From Flavobacterium sp. (GTDB taxonomy: Bacteria > Bacteroidota > Bacteroidia > Flavobacteriales > Flavobacteriaceae): a DNA stretch of 55,430 nt. Shown in pieces: positions 1 to 7,919 of this stretch (the first letter of the stretch is position 1; each line of letters starts with the position of its first letter). A program made the position numbers and the translations under genes. A model generated the notes under the pieces. The model was not told the origin of the DNA, did not search any database, and worked only from the letters and a program-made list of their open reading frames with translations. The stretch covers positions 6,377-61,806 of the forward strand of contig NZ_JAGNYF010000006.1 in NCBI RefSeq assembly GCF_017985075.1, in the 5' to 3' direction.

Positions 1-630
1 AAACTGCGTACTTTCATTACAGAAGATAGTAGTAGAGATGAAATGGTAGCACACGTTTACGACATTACATACGGTGTGGTAAAGCCAACGGATAATTTGG
101 TAATTATTGACGACAGTATTGTTCGTGGTACAACATTAAAACAAAGTATTATTAAAATTTTAGACCGATTACATCCTAAGAAAATTGTGGTAGTTTCTTC
201 TGCTCCTCAAATTAGATATCCGGATTGCTACGGAATTGATATGAGTACTTTGGAGGGTTTTATTGCTTTTAAAGCGGCATTAGAACTTTTAAAAGAAACC
301 AATCAGTATCAAATTGTAGAAGACGTTTATAAAAAATGTAAAGCACAACAAGGTTTAAAAGATACAGAAGTGGTAAATTATGTAAAAGAAATATACAATC
401 CTTTTACAGAGGAACAAATTTCAGATAAAATGGCAGAAATGCTAACTTCAAAAGAAGTGAAAGCAAAAGTGAAAATTATTTTCCAAAAAGTAGAAGATTT
501 ACACAAAGCGTGTCCTAAAAATTTAGGCGATTGGTACTTCACTGGAAACTATCCAACACCTGGAGGAAACCGAGTGGTAAATACGGCTTTTATCAACTTT
601 TATGAAGGAAATGGAGCACGTGCTTACTAA
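1..630 (+). CDS. purF: Amidophosphoribosyltransferase, C-terminal part (5' truncated by window edge)
   Basis: Catalyses the first committed step of purine synthesis, converting PRPP and glutamine to 5-phosphoribosylamine in the cytoplasm. The frame is open from base 1, so about 209 C-terminal residues are visible and the glutaminase domain lies outside the window. The type I phosphoribosyltransferase PRPP-binding motif is clear (IIDDSIVRGTTLK, encoded around 103-141). The downstream segment KIVVVSSAPQIRYPDCYGIDM is the characteristic PurF stretch. The visible C-terminal part is long, in keeping with the larger PurF proteins of Bacteroidota. A hairpin followed by a T-run at 753-785 probably ends the transcript. 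The family call is secure; the upstream operon cannot be seen. Confidence 0.95.
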   Translation, partial: KLRTFITEDSSRDEMVAHVYDITYGVVKPTDNLVIIDDSIVRGTTLKQSIIKILDRLHPKKIVVVSSAPQIRYPDCYGIDMSTLEGFIAFKAALELLKETNQYQIVEDVYKKCKAQQGLKDTEVVNYVKEIYNPFTEEQISDKMAEMLTSKEVKAKVKIIFQKVEDLHKACPKNLGDWYFTGNYPTPGGNRVVNTAFINFYEGNGARAY

Positions 631-752
631 AAAAGTGCATTTCATCGAGAATATTAGCAATACAACAATTATTTTGTTTTAGTAAAATATCTTGCCATAC
701 TTTTACCTCACCAGAAAATTAGTAGGTTAAGTTTTATGGTAGATTTGGGGCA

Positions 753-785
753 AAAAGGGTGAAAAGAAATTTTCGCCTTTTTTAT
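753..785 (+). terminator. Rho-independent terminator after purF
   Basis: AAAAGGGTGAAAA and TTTTCGCCTTTT pair with two G-U wobbles around a GAAA tetraloop (766-769), followed by a T-run. It is the only strong structure in the 248-base gap between purF and the Crp-type regulator gene. Confidence 0.75.
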
Positions 786-878
786 TTTATATACTTTCCT
801 CTCAAATCTTTTTTATTTTTTCACTTTTTGTTTTTGAATTTACTAAATTCGCTAATGGAAACTTAAATTTTCCAAAAA

Positions 879-1505
879 ATGAAAAACACACTCCAAAACA
901 CTTATAATTTTATTTTTGAAGAAAGTTTGATAAACGAAATTTTAGAAATTTCTAAAATTCAAAATTTCAAAGAAGGCGATATTATTATAGATTTTAATGA
1001 AAACATAAAAAGCATGCCTTTAATGTTAACAGGGGCCATTAAAATATTACGTGAAGATTTTGATGAAGGCGAACTGCTTTTGTATTTTATAGAAAAAGGA
1101 GACACTTGTGCCATGTCTATGCAGTGTTGCATAGGAAACGCCAAAAGTGAAATCCGCGCCATAGCAGAAACTGACGGTCAGCTAATTTTAATTCCTGTAG
1201 CAAAAATGAACGAGTGGCTTGGTAAATATGCTACTTGGAGAAATTTTGTATTTAATAGCTATAATATGCGATTGAAAGAAATGCTAACAACAATTGATCA
1301 TTTAGCATTTATGAATATGGATGAACGATTACTAAATTATCTTTTAGAAAAATCTAAAATAAATACTTCCAATCAAATTCACAATACTCATCAAGAAATT
1401 GCTTACGATTTAAATACATCAAGAGTTGTAATTTCCCGAATTTTAAAAGCATTAGAAAACAAAGGAAAAATTAAATTGAATCGTGCATATATTGAGTTGT
1501 TGTAA
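879..1505 (+). CDS. Crp/Fnr family transcriptional regulator
   Basis: A 208-residue cytoplasmic regulator. Residues about 15-125 form a cyclic-nucleotide-binding-type beta barrel (FKEGDIIIDFNENIKSMPLML, then GAIKILRED). Residues about 140-208 form a winged helix with a clear helix-turn-helix (HQEIAYDLNTSRVVISRILK, starting at 171). The effector pocket is not a canonical cAMP site. Three cysteines, C77, C83 and C84, sit in the barrel (GDTCAMSMQCCIG), which suggests redox, persulfide or metal sensing rather than cAMP; that is inference. It lies 102 bases upstream of tolC and in the same direction. A palindrome in that gap (1543-1556) is the obvious candidate binding site, so it probably controls the efflux operon. 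The family call is firm; effector and sign of regulation are unknown. Confidence 0.9.
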   Translation: MKNTLQNTYNFIFEESLINEILEISKIQNFKEGDIIIDFNENIKSMPLMLTGAIKILREDFDEGELLLYFIEKGDTCAMSMQCCIGNAKSEIRAIAETDGQLILIPVAKMNEWLGKYATWRNFVFNSYNMRLKEMLTTIDHLAFMNMDERLLNYLLEKSKINTSNQIHNTHQEIAYDLNTSRVVISRILKALENKGKIKLNRAYIELL

Positions 1506-1542
1506 TCTAACTTTCATACACTAAAATATTTTTTCCACCTAT

Positions 1543-1556
1543 GTAACACTTGTTAC
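1543..1556. promoter_or_regulatory. Palindromic operator GTAACA-CT-TGTTAC upstream of tolC
   Basis: A perfect inverted repeat with 6-base arms and a 2-base centre. It lies 22 bases upstream of an exact -7 box (TACATTTG, 1579-1586), so it covers or abuts the expected -33 region. Size and symmetry suit a Crp/Fnr-type dimer, and the gene for such a regulator ends 37 bases upstream. That this protein binds here is inferred. Confidence 0.6.
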
Positions 1557-1578
1557 TGTACACTATTTTTAATGCGTT

Positions 1579-1586
1579 TACATTTG
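1579..1586 (+). promoter_or_regulatory. Bacteroidetes -7 box (TACATTTG) for the efflux operon
   Basis: An exact match to TAnnTTTG, 21 bases before the tolC start. No TTG/TTTG -33 element is present at 19 bases upstream; that position abuts the palindrome at 1543-1556, which would fit a promoter that needs an activator. Confidence 0.55.
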
Positions 1587-1607
1587 CCTCATAATTAATT
1601 TAGGATT

Positions 1608-2921
1608 ATGAAAAAATTTAAACACACTATTTTAAGTTCAGCAGTATTATTTTCTGTTTTTGGATTGGCACAAGACACGCTGTCCATTTCTAAAAACGAT
1701 ATTTCTAAGAAAATAGCTTCAACTAATTTACAAGTAAAAATTGCTGAAAAGAATGCCCAATCCGCAAAAGCAGATTACAATCAGGCAAAAGCAGTTTTCT
1801 TGCCAAACATTTCGGTTTCACATACTGGAATTTCAACTACAAATCCATTAATGGCATTTGGTTCAAAATTAAATCAAGAAATTTTAACCGCTTCCGATTT
1901 TAATCCAGCGTTGTTAAATGACCCTGCAAAAACACAAAATTTTGCAACCAAGTTTGAAATTCAACAACCATTAATTAATGTTGATGGTTTTTATGGAAGA
2001 CAAGCCGCTAAAGCCAAAATGGAGGCGTTTCAATTACAAACCGAACGCACTAAGGAGTATTTAGAATTAGAAGTTTCTAAAGCATATATGCAATTACAAT
2101 TGGCCTATAAAGCCGTTAAAGTTTTAGAAAAAGCAAATACCACCGGAAAAGCCAATTTGAAATTAGTAGAAAATTATTTCAAACAAGGTATGTTGCAAAA
2201 AACCGATTTGTTAAACGTACAAGTTCGTGTAAATGAAATTGCCAATCAGTTACAATATGCAAAAAGTAACGTGCAAAATGCTTCAGATTATTTAGGGTTT
2301 TTATTAAACGAAGACACGCAAGGAAAAGTGTATAAACCATCTGAAGCGTTAGAAAACACCATTTCAATTGAACCTATAAATACTACTTTATCCGAAAACA
2401 GAAAAGACATTCAAGCGATGAGTAAATCTTCTGAAGCGTATGCAAAAATGTTACAATCTTCAAAAATGACGTTTTTACCAAGATTAAATGCTTTTGGAAG
2501 TTATGAAATGTACGATGCAACTGTTTTAGGGACTTCAGCAAAAGGCTATTTAGTTGGCGCTCAATTATCTTGGAATATTTTTGATGGTTACAAATCTATT
2601 GGAAAATATGAAAAAGCAAAAGCCGAATCTCAAAAAGCTGATGTTGAAAAAGAACAATATACGAAACAAAGTCAATTGGAATTAAACAAAACAAATCGCC
2701 AATTATTAGATTCGGAAAACAAAGTTAATTTATCGCAATTGGCTTTCGAGCAATCGCAAGAAGCGTTCAGAATTAGACAAAATCGATTTGCACAAGGTTT
2801 AGAAAAAACAACCGATTTATTACAAGCTGAAACACAAATGATTCAAAAAGAATTAGAGCAACTGCAAGCGGTTTTTGAATATAATTTCACCAAACAGTAT
2901 TTACAGTTTTTAACGAAGTAA
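1608..2921 (+). CDS. TolC family outer-membrane efflux channel
   Basis: 437 residues, the usual size for the family. An N-terminal signal peptide (MKKFKHTILSSAVLFSVFGLAQ) precedes long alpha-helical repeats rich in A, K, Q and E, typical of TolC periplasmic coiled-coil barrels. Two internal repeats are visible, one around 155-210 (KAYMQLQLAYKAVKVLE) and one around 350-430 (FEQSQEAFRIRQNRFAQGLE), each with the NRF/NYF-xQG pattern of TolC turns. It should form the outer-membrane duct of the pump whose adaptor and permease follow at 3007 and 4146. It is the first gene of the operon and is preceded by the -7 box and palindrome. Confidence 0.92.
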   Translation: MKKFKHTILSSAVLFSVFGLAQDTLSISKNDISKKIASTNLQVKIAEKNAQSAKADYNQAKAVFLPNISVSHTGISTTNPLMAFGSKLNQEILTASDFNPALLNDPAKTQNFATKFEIQQPLINVDGFYGRQAAKAKMEAFQLQTERTKEYLELEVSKAYMQLQLAYKAVKVLEKANTTGKANLKLVENYFKQGMLQKTDLLNVQVRVNEIANQLQYAKSNVQNASDYLGFLLNEDTQGKVYKPSEALENTISIEPINTTLSENRKDIQAMSKSSEAYAKMLQSSKMTFLPRLNAFGSYEMYDATVLGTSAKGYLVGAQLSWNIFDGYKSIGKYEKAKAESQKADVEKEQYTKQSQLELNKTNRQLLDSENKVNLSQLAFEQSQEAFRIRQNRFAQGLEKTTDLLQAETQMIQKELEQLQAVFEYNFTKQYLQFLTK

Positions 2922-3006
2922 ATTTCAATAGCAATATCAAAAATCAATCTTAATTTTTAAAATGAATTCCATGATTTACAAATTTCAATTATTAAATAAA
3001 AACGTT

Positions 3007-4095
3007 ATGAATATAAATAAAATAACCATTTTAAGCCTTGCCACTTTAGTATTATTTTCATGTGGAAAAGAAGCAAAAGAAGTAACCAATAACGAACCAG
3101 CTATTAAAGTTGTAGTAAACGGTTTGGCTACAAATAATTCAGAATTTATCACCGCAAGTGGAAAGACAGAAGCGGAAAGCAGTGCTAATTTAAGCACAAG
3201 AATGATGGGTTATGTAACTAAAGTCCACGTAAAAACAGGTCAAAAAGTTGGCGCTGGACAACTATTAGTAAGTATAAATAGTTCCGATTTAGAAGCTAAA
3301 AAAGCACAAGTTGATGCCTCAATACTTCAAGCAACAGCTGCATATAACAATGCTAAAAAAGATTACGATCGTTTTGTCAATTTATTTGCACAACAAAGTG
3401 CTTCTCAAAAAGAATTAGAAGATATGACCTCGCGATTTGAAATGGCAAAAGCAGGTTTAGCTGGAGCAAAACAAATGCGTAACGAAGTAATGGCGCAGTT
3501 TTCATATTCAAATATTACCGCTCCATTTTCTGGTGAAGTTACCAATACTTTTATAAAAGAAGGTGATATGGCAAATCCAGGAATGCCTTTAGTAAGTATA
3601 GAAGGCGCATCAAGAATGCAAGTAACTGCTATGGTTTCTGAAAGTGATATTACCAAAATTACAAACGGAATGCCTGTAAAAATAATGGTAAAATCTTTAA
3701 ATAAAGAAGTATCAGGAAAGGTTTCTGAAGTCAGCGGTTCAGCAAAAAACACGGGCGGACAATATTTAGTAAAAGTGACATTAAATTCAAATGATAAATC
3801 AATATTATCAGGAATGTTTGTAAACGTACAATTTCCAATTTCCAATACAACAAAGTCAGAAATTACGGTAAAATCAGATAAAGTAATGGTTCCTGAAAGT
3901 GCTTTAGTAAAACAAGGACAACTAACAGGGATTTATACGATTGCCAATGGTAAAACTGCTATTTTAAGATGGGTAAGAACAGGTAAAACGTATGACAACC
4001 AAGTAGAGGTTTTGTCAGGTTTATCGTCTAACGAGCAATATATTGTTTCATCAGAAGGCAAATTGTATAACGGAGCTAAAGTGTCAATAAATTAG
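3007..4095 (+). CDS. RND efflux periplasmic adaptor subunit (membrane fusion lipoprotein)
   Basis: Links the inner-membrane permease to the TolC channel. I take the ATG at 3007 (362 residues) over the in-frame ATG at 2962, because only the shorter product begins with a proper lipoprotein signal (MNINKITILSLATLVLFSC, cysteine at 19). After the lipobox come a biotinyl-lipoyl half (GYVTKVHVKTGQKVGAGQLL), a helical hairpin (about 85-150), the second lipoyl half (SNITAPFSGEVTNTFIKEGD), a beta barrel (ASRMQVTAMVSESDITKI) and a membrane-proximal domain. The order is that of HlyD/AcrA-type adaptors. Substrate cannot be told from sequence. Confidence 0.92.
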   Translation: MNINKITILSLATLVLFSCGKEAKEVTNNEPAIKVVVNGLATNNSEFITASGKTEAESSANLSTRMMGYVTKVHVKTGQKVGAGQLLVSINSSDLEAKKAQVDASILQATAAYNNAKKDYDRFVNLFAQQSASQKELEDMTSRFEMAKAGLAGAKQMRNEVMAQFSYSNITAPFSGEVTNTFIKEGDMANPGMPLVSIEGASRMQVTAMVSESDITKITNGMPVKIMVKSLNKEVSGKVSEVSGSAKNTGGQYLVKVTLNSNDKSILSGMFVNVQFPISNTTKSEITVKSDKVMVPESALVKQGQLTGIYTIANGKTAILRWVRTGKTYDNQVEVLSGLSSNEQYIVSSEGKLYNGAKVSIN

Positions 4096-4110
4096 ATTTT
4101 AAATTATTAA

Positions 4111-4145
4111 AAATCTAAAGATCCAACAATCTAAAAATCTAAAAA
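4111..4145. repeat. Low-complexity AATCTAAA-type repeat between adaptor and permease genes
   Basis: Three copies of AATCTAAA or close variants plus ATCCAAC fill the last 35 bases of the gap before the RND permease ATG. It resembles the other short degenerate repeats of this window in style, not in sequence. Confidence 0.5.
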
Positions 4146-7100
4146 ATGCAAGAAGGTATATCAGGTAAAATTGCTCATTTTTTCATCAATTCAAAATTAA
4201 CCATATTATTAATGGTGGGTTTGATGATTATAGGCGTGTATAGTTCGTTCTTAATTCCACGTGAAGAAGAACCACAAATTAATGTTCCAATGGCAGATAT
4301 TATGATTGGCTATCCAGGTGCAAGTCCAGCAGAAGTGGAAAGTCGAGTTATCAAGCCATTAGAAAAAGTATTGTCTAATATTAAAGGCGTAGAACATTTA
4401 CATAGTATGGCAATGAATGGCCAGGCAATGATAATTGTACAGTTTTATGTAGGTGAAGATTCAGAACGCTCGTATGTAAAATTATACGATGAGTTAATGA
4501 AAAACGAAAATATGTTTCCAAAAGGCGTATTTAAACCTATGGTAAAAACACGTTCTATTGACGATGTTCCTATGTTAGGACTAACGCTTTGGAGCGAAAA
4601 ATTAAATGATTTTGAAATTCGTCAAATAGCGGAAGAAGTTACTTCGGAAATTGAAAAAGTAAAAGATGTTGCCATCACTAAAGAAATTGGAGGAAGAACA
4701 CGCGAATTAAAAATTGTTTTAGATAAAGATAAAATGGCCGAAAACGGCGTGGATGCTTTAGGAATTATGCAAATGATTCAAGCCAATAACGGCAGTTCAC
4801 AATCGGGTAGTTTTGTTGCAAATGATAAAGAATATTTATTAACTACAGGAGAATTTTTAGCCACTTCTGAAGATGTTGAAAATTTGGTAGTGGGTGTAAA
4901 CGCAAATATGCCTGTATATTTAAAACAAGTGGCTACAATTCAAGATGGCCCTTCAACGCCAAGAAGTTATGTGTCTTTTGGATACGGAAAAGCGAATGAA
5001 AAATATACCAAAAACAAATCAGAATATCCAGCCGTTACTATTTCAATTGGAAAAGTAAAAGGTGCGGATGCGATGAAAATTTCAGATAAGATTATTGAGA
5101 AAGTTGAGACTTTAAAAAAGACCTTAATTACCGATGATGTTCACGTAGAAGTTTCCAGAAATTATGGAGAAACCGCATCGCATAAAGTTGGTGAATTATT
5201 AATGCATTTAGGTGTAGCCATTATCGCGGTAACCCTTTTAGTTATGTTAGCTATGGGCTGGCGTGGTGGTTTAGTGGTTTTCTTTTCAGTGCCATTAACG
5301 TTTGCATTAACCTTGTTTGCCTACTATATGTTGGGTTATACATTAAACAGAATTACGCTTTTTGCCTTAGTTTTTGTGGTTGGAATTGTAGTAGATGACA
5401 GTATTATCATCGCCGAAAATATGCACCGCCATTTTAAAATGAAGCGATTGCCGTTCAAACAAGCTGCGATTTATGCGATTAACGAAGTAGGAAATCCAAC
5501 CATTTTAGCCACATTTACAGTAATTGCTGCAATTTTACCAATGGCATTCGTATCCGGAATGATGGGACCATATATGAGTCCGATGCCAATTGGTGCTTCT
5601 ATTGCAATGTTATTGTCATTGTTTGTAGCTTTAACGGTTACGCCTTATTTAGGATATCATTTATTACACGAAAAGGAAGAACAAGAACACAAAGCGGAAC
5701 AAGGTTTAGAAACCTCTTGGATTTATAAATTATACAATAAAATTGAACGTCCATTTTTAGAAAATTCTACGAAGCGTAGAGTAATGTTAGGAATTACAGT
5801 GGTTTTATTAGCAGGTTCGGTATTGATGTTTTTCACGAAATCAGTTTTAGTAAAAATGTTGCCTTTCGATAATAAAAACGAATTCCAAGTGGTAATTGAT
5901 ATGCCAGAAGGGACTACGTTAGAAAGAACAGCCGCAGTAACGCAAGAAATTGCACAATATTTAATAACGGTTCCAGAAGTAGTTAATTATCAAAATTATA
6001 TTGGAACGTCAGCGCCGATTACGTTTAACGGATTGGTTCGTCATTACGATTTACGTGGTGGAAGCAATATGGCCGACATCCAAGTCAACTTATTACATAA
6101 AGAAGATAGAGATTTACAAAGTCACGATATTGCGAAAGTAGTTCGACCAGAAGTACAAAAAATTGCAAAAAAGTATGGAGCAAATGTCAAAATTATCGAA
6201 GTGCCACCAGGACCTCCAGTTTTATCAACATTGGTTGCTGAAATATACGGACCTGATTACAAACAACAAATTGAAGTAGCCAATCAGGTAAAAGGAATTT
6301 TAGAAAAAACGACTGATATTGTGGATATTGATTGGTATGTAGAAGACAATCAAACCGAATATAAATTAGAAATTGACAAAGAAAAAGCGATGTTAAATGG
6401 CGTTGCTCCTCAACAAGTTGTTGGAAATTTAACCTATTTGTTAAAAGAATACCCAATTTCAAATTTATACGATGAAAATTCAAATAACAGTGTTGGAATT
6501 CTTCTTTCTTTAGATGATAAAGACAAAACCTCACTTCAAGACATTCAGAATTTAAAAATAAAAGGAAGTCGTGGAAATGTTGTTCCAGTTTCGGATTTGG
6601 TAAAAGTAAAAGAAGATGTCTTACAAAAAACCATTTATAGAAAAGACCAAAAACGAGTAGTATATGTTACTGCAGATATGGCAGGAGAATTAGAAAGCCC
6701 AGTTTATGCCATTTTAGGAATGAACGAAGAATTACAAAAAATGAAACTTCCAGCGGGTTACAAAGTTAACGAATTGTATATGGAACAACCTTCAGATGAA
6801 AGTGATTTTACTGTAAAATGGGATGGAGAATGGCAAATTACGTTAGAGGTTTTCCGCGATTTAGGAATTGCATTTGGAGTAGTAATTGTAATTATTTATA
6901 TGCTAATTGTTGGATGGTTTCAAAACTTTAAAACTCCAATCGTTATGATGATGGCCATTCCACTTTCGTTAGTCGGAATTGTATTTGGACACTGGTTGTT
7001 AGGTGCTTATTTTACAGCCACTTCTTTTATTGGAATGATTGCTTTAGCTGGAGTAATGGTACGAAATTCGGTCTTACTTATAGATTTTATTGAAATCCGA

Positions 7101-7361
7101 CTAAACGAAGGTATTCCATTAAAACAAGCCATTATTGAAGCGGGCGCTGTAAGAACGACTCCAATTTTATTAACTACCGGAGCTGTTGTAATTGGAGCGG
7201 TCATTATATTATTCGACCCAATTTTCCAAGGATTAGCCATATCACTTGTTTTTGGAGCAATTGTATCTACAGTATTAACATTATTAGTAGTGCCAATTAT
7301 TTATTATATCACGGAAAGAAAAAAGTGGGAAAATAAAAGTACGGAGGAAATTAACCAATAA
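4146..7361 (+). CDS. RND efflux permease (AcrB/HAE-type), inner membrane
   Basis: 1071 residues, full length for a proton-driven RND pump. TM1 is near residues 14-32. Two large periplasmic loops and two sets of TM helices follow (about 350-530 and 880-1060). The proton-relay segment in TM4 is visible as FVVGIVVDDSIIIAENMHRHF with adjacent aspartates D417 and D418. Other RND marks are GYPGASPAEVESRVIKPLEK (about 57-76) and GVMVRNSVLLIDFIE near 975. With the TolC and adaptor genes it makes a complete tripartite pump. The sequence does not decide between hydrophobic compounds and metals; I saw no methionine-cluster signature of CusA. The next gene follows after 10 bases. Confidence 0.95.
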   Translation: MQEGISGKIAHFFINSKLTILLMVGLMIIGVYSSFLIPREEEPQINVPMADIMIGYPGASPAEVESRVIKPLEKVLSNIKGVEHLHSMAMNGQAMIIVQFYVGEDSERSYVKLYDELMKNENMFPKGVFKPMVKTRSIDDVPMLGLTLWSEKLNDFEIRQIAEEVTSEIEKVKDVAITKEIGGRTRELKIVLDKDKMAENGVDALGIMQMIQANNGSSQSGSFVANDKEYLLTTGEFLATSEDVENLVVGVNANMPVYLKQVATIQDGPSTPRSYVSFGYGKANEKYTKNKSEYPAVTISIGKVKGADAMKISDKIIEKVETLKKTLITDDVHVEVSRNYGETASHKVGELLMHLGVAIIAVTLLVMLAMGWRGGLVVFFSVPLTFALTLFAYYMLGYTLNRITLFALVFVVGIVVDDSIIIAENMHRHFKMKRLPFKQAAIYAINEVGNPTILATFTVIAAILPMAFVSGMMGPYMSPMPIGASIAMLLSLFVALTVTPYLGYHLLHEKEEQEHKAEQGLETSWIYKLYNKIERPFLENSTKRRVMLGITVVLLAGSVLMFFTKSVLVKMLPFDNKNEFQVVIDMPEGTTLERTAAVTQEIAQYLITVPEVVNYQNYIGTSAPITFNGLVRHYDLRGGSNMADIQVNLLHKEDRDLQSHDIAKVVRPEVQKIAKKYGANVKIIEVPPGPPVLSTLVAEIYGPDYKQQIEVANQVKGILEKTTDIVDIDWYVEDNQTEYKLEIDKEKAMLNGVAPQQVVGNLTYLLKEYPISNLYDENSNNSVGILLSLDDKDKTSLQDIQNLKIKGSRGNVVPVSDLVKVKEDVLQKTIYRKDQKRVVYVTADMAGELESPVYAILGMNEELQKMKLPAGYKVNELYMEQPSDESDFTVKWDGEWQITLEVFRDLGIAFGVVIVIIYMLIVGWFQNFKTPIVMMMAIPLSLVGIVFGHWLLGAYFTATSFIGMIALAGVMVRNSVLLIDFIEIRLNEGIPLKQAIIEAGAVRTTPILLTTGAVVIGAVIILFDPIFQGLAISLVFGAIVSTVLTLLVVPIIYYITERKKWENKSTEEINQ

Positions 7362-7371
7362 TATTTGACTT

Positions 7372-7677
7372 ATGAAACTAGTAATAATAACCTCAATTTC
7401 AGAATTTGAAAAAGAAATAAAACAAATTTTGGTACAAGCAAATGTGAAAAATTTTTCATACAAAGAAGTTATTGGATACCACAACTCAAGTAATGAAGCC
7501 ATAGGCGAAAACTGGTTTGGTACAGAAATGAATGAAAATGAAAGTATGTTATTTTATGCTTTCGTACCTGTTGAAAATGTGGATTTGGTTTTTAATGCTA
7601 TAACTAAATTTAATTCGCAACAAGAAACCAAATCAAAAATTCATATTGCAACAATAAATATTGAAAAATCAAATTAA
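7372..7677 (+). CDS. Small PII-like protein associated with an RND pump (function unknown)
   Basis: 101 residues with no signal peptide or TM segment, so cytoplasmic. The start MKLVIITSISEFEKEIKQIL and the end KIHIATINIEKSN look like the first and last strands of a ferredoxin-like (GlnB/PII or DUF3240-type) fold: strand, helix, central loop with YHNSSNEAIGENWFG, strand MLFYAFV, helix. This fold call is pattern recognition, not a search result. It starts 10 bases after the RND permease stop and is 12 bases from the next gene, so it is almost surely co-transcribed. By analogy with PII proteins that regulate transporters it may modulate the pump; that is inference. Confidence 0.6.
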   Translation: MKLVIITSISEFEKEIKQILVQANVKNFSYKEVIGYHNSSNEAIGENWFGTEMNENESMLFYAFVPVENVDLVFNAITKFNSQQETKSKIHIATINIEKSN

Positions 7678-7689
7678 TAAAAAATAAGT

Positions 7690-7875
7690 ATGAAAAACAG
7701 AATCATCCGAGCCATAGCTGGAAGTTTTGTACTAATTAGTATTTTACTTTCCATTTATGTAAACCAAAATTGGTTGTGGTTTACCGCCTTTGTAGGCGCA
7801 AATTTATTACAATCATCCATTACCAAATGGTGTTTAATGGAAGACATTTTAGCCAAATTAGGCGTTAAAGACTAA
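7690..7875 (+). CDS. DUF2892 / YgaP-type transmembrane domain protein
   Basis: 61 residues: a short basic N-terminus (MKNRIIRAIAG), two hydrophobic segments (about 9-24 and 28-42) with a short turn, then TKWCLMEDILAKLGVK. The layout matches the DUF2892 inner-membrane protein family, also found fused to rhodanese in YgaP. The single cysteine C48 sits where the family usually has a C-P pair after the second membrane helix. It is the last gene of the efflux operon and is followed at once by a strong terminator. Its role is unknown; links of the family to sulfur or thiol chemistry come from general knowledge. Confidence 0.7.
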   Translation: MKNRIIRAIAGSFVLISILLSIYVNQNWLWFTAFVGANLLQSSITKWCLMEDILAKLGVKD

Positions 7876-7878
7876 CAA

Positions 7879-7910
7879 AAAAGCCGTTCTGATTTTTCAG
7901 AACGGCTTTT
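7879..7910. terminator. Bidirectional terminator between the efflux operon and rhomboid gene
   Basis: A perfect 14-bp stem, AAAAGCCGTTCTGA with TCAGAACGGCTTTT, and a TTTT loop. A-runs and T-runs on both sides let it serve both convergent genes. Confidence 0.9.
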
Positions 7911-7919
7911 GAATTACTC

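Noticed and set aside
631-752. A riboswitch or small RNA in the purF downstream gap
   Set aside because: I saw no conserved motif or extended pairing other than the terminator at 753-785.
2962-3006. Upstream start for the adaptor gene
   Set aside because: It would bury the lipoprotein signal behind 15 non-signal residues; the ATG at 3007 gives a normal lipobox.
3405-3845. A 146-residue minus-strand ORF opposite the adaptor gene
   Set aside because: It is the antisense shadow of a clear membrane fusion protein gene; no family motif and no start signals.
6193-6534. A 113-residue minus-strand ORF opposite the RND permease gene
   Set aside because: Shadow of a coding gene, with low-complexity leucine-rich sequence and no motif.
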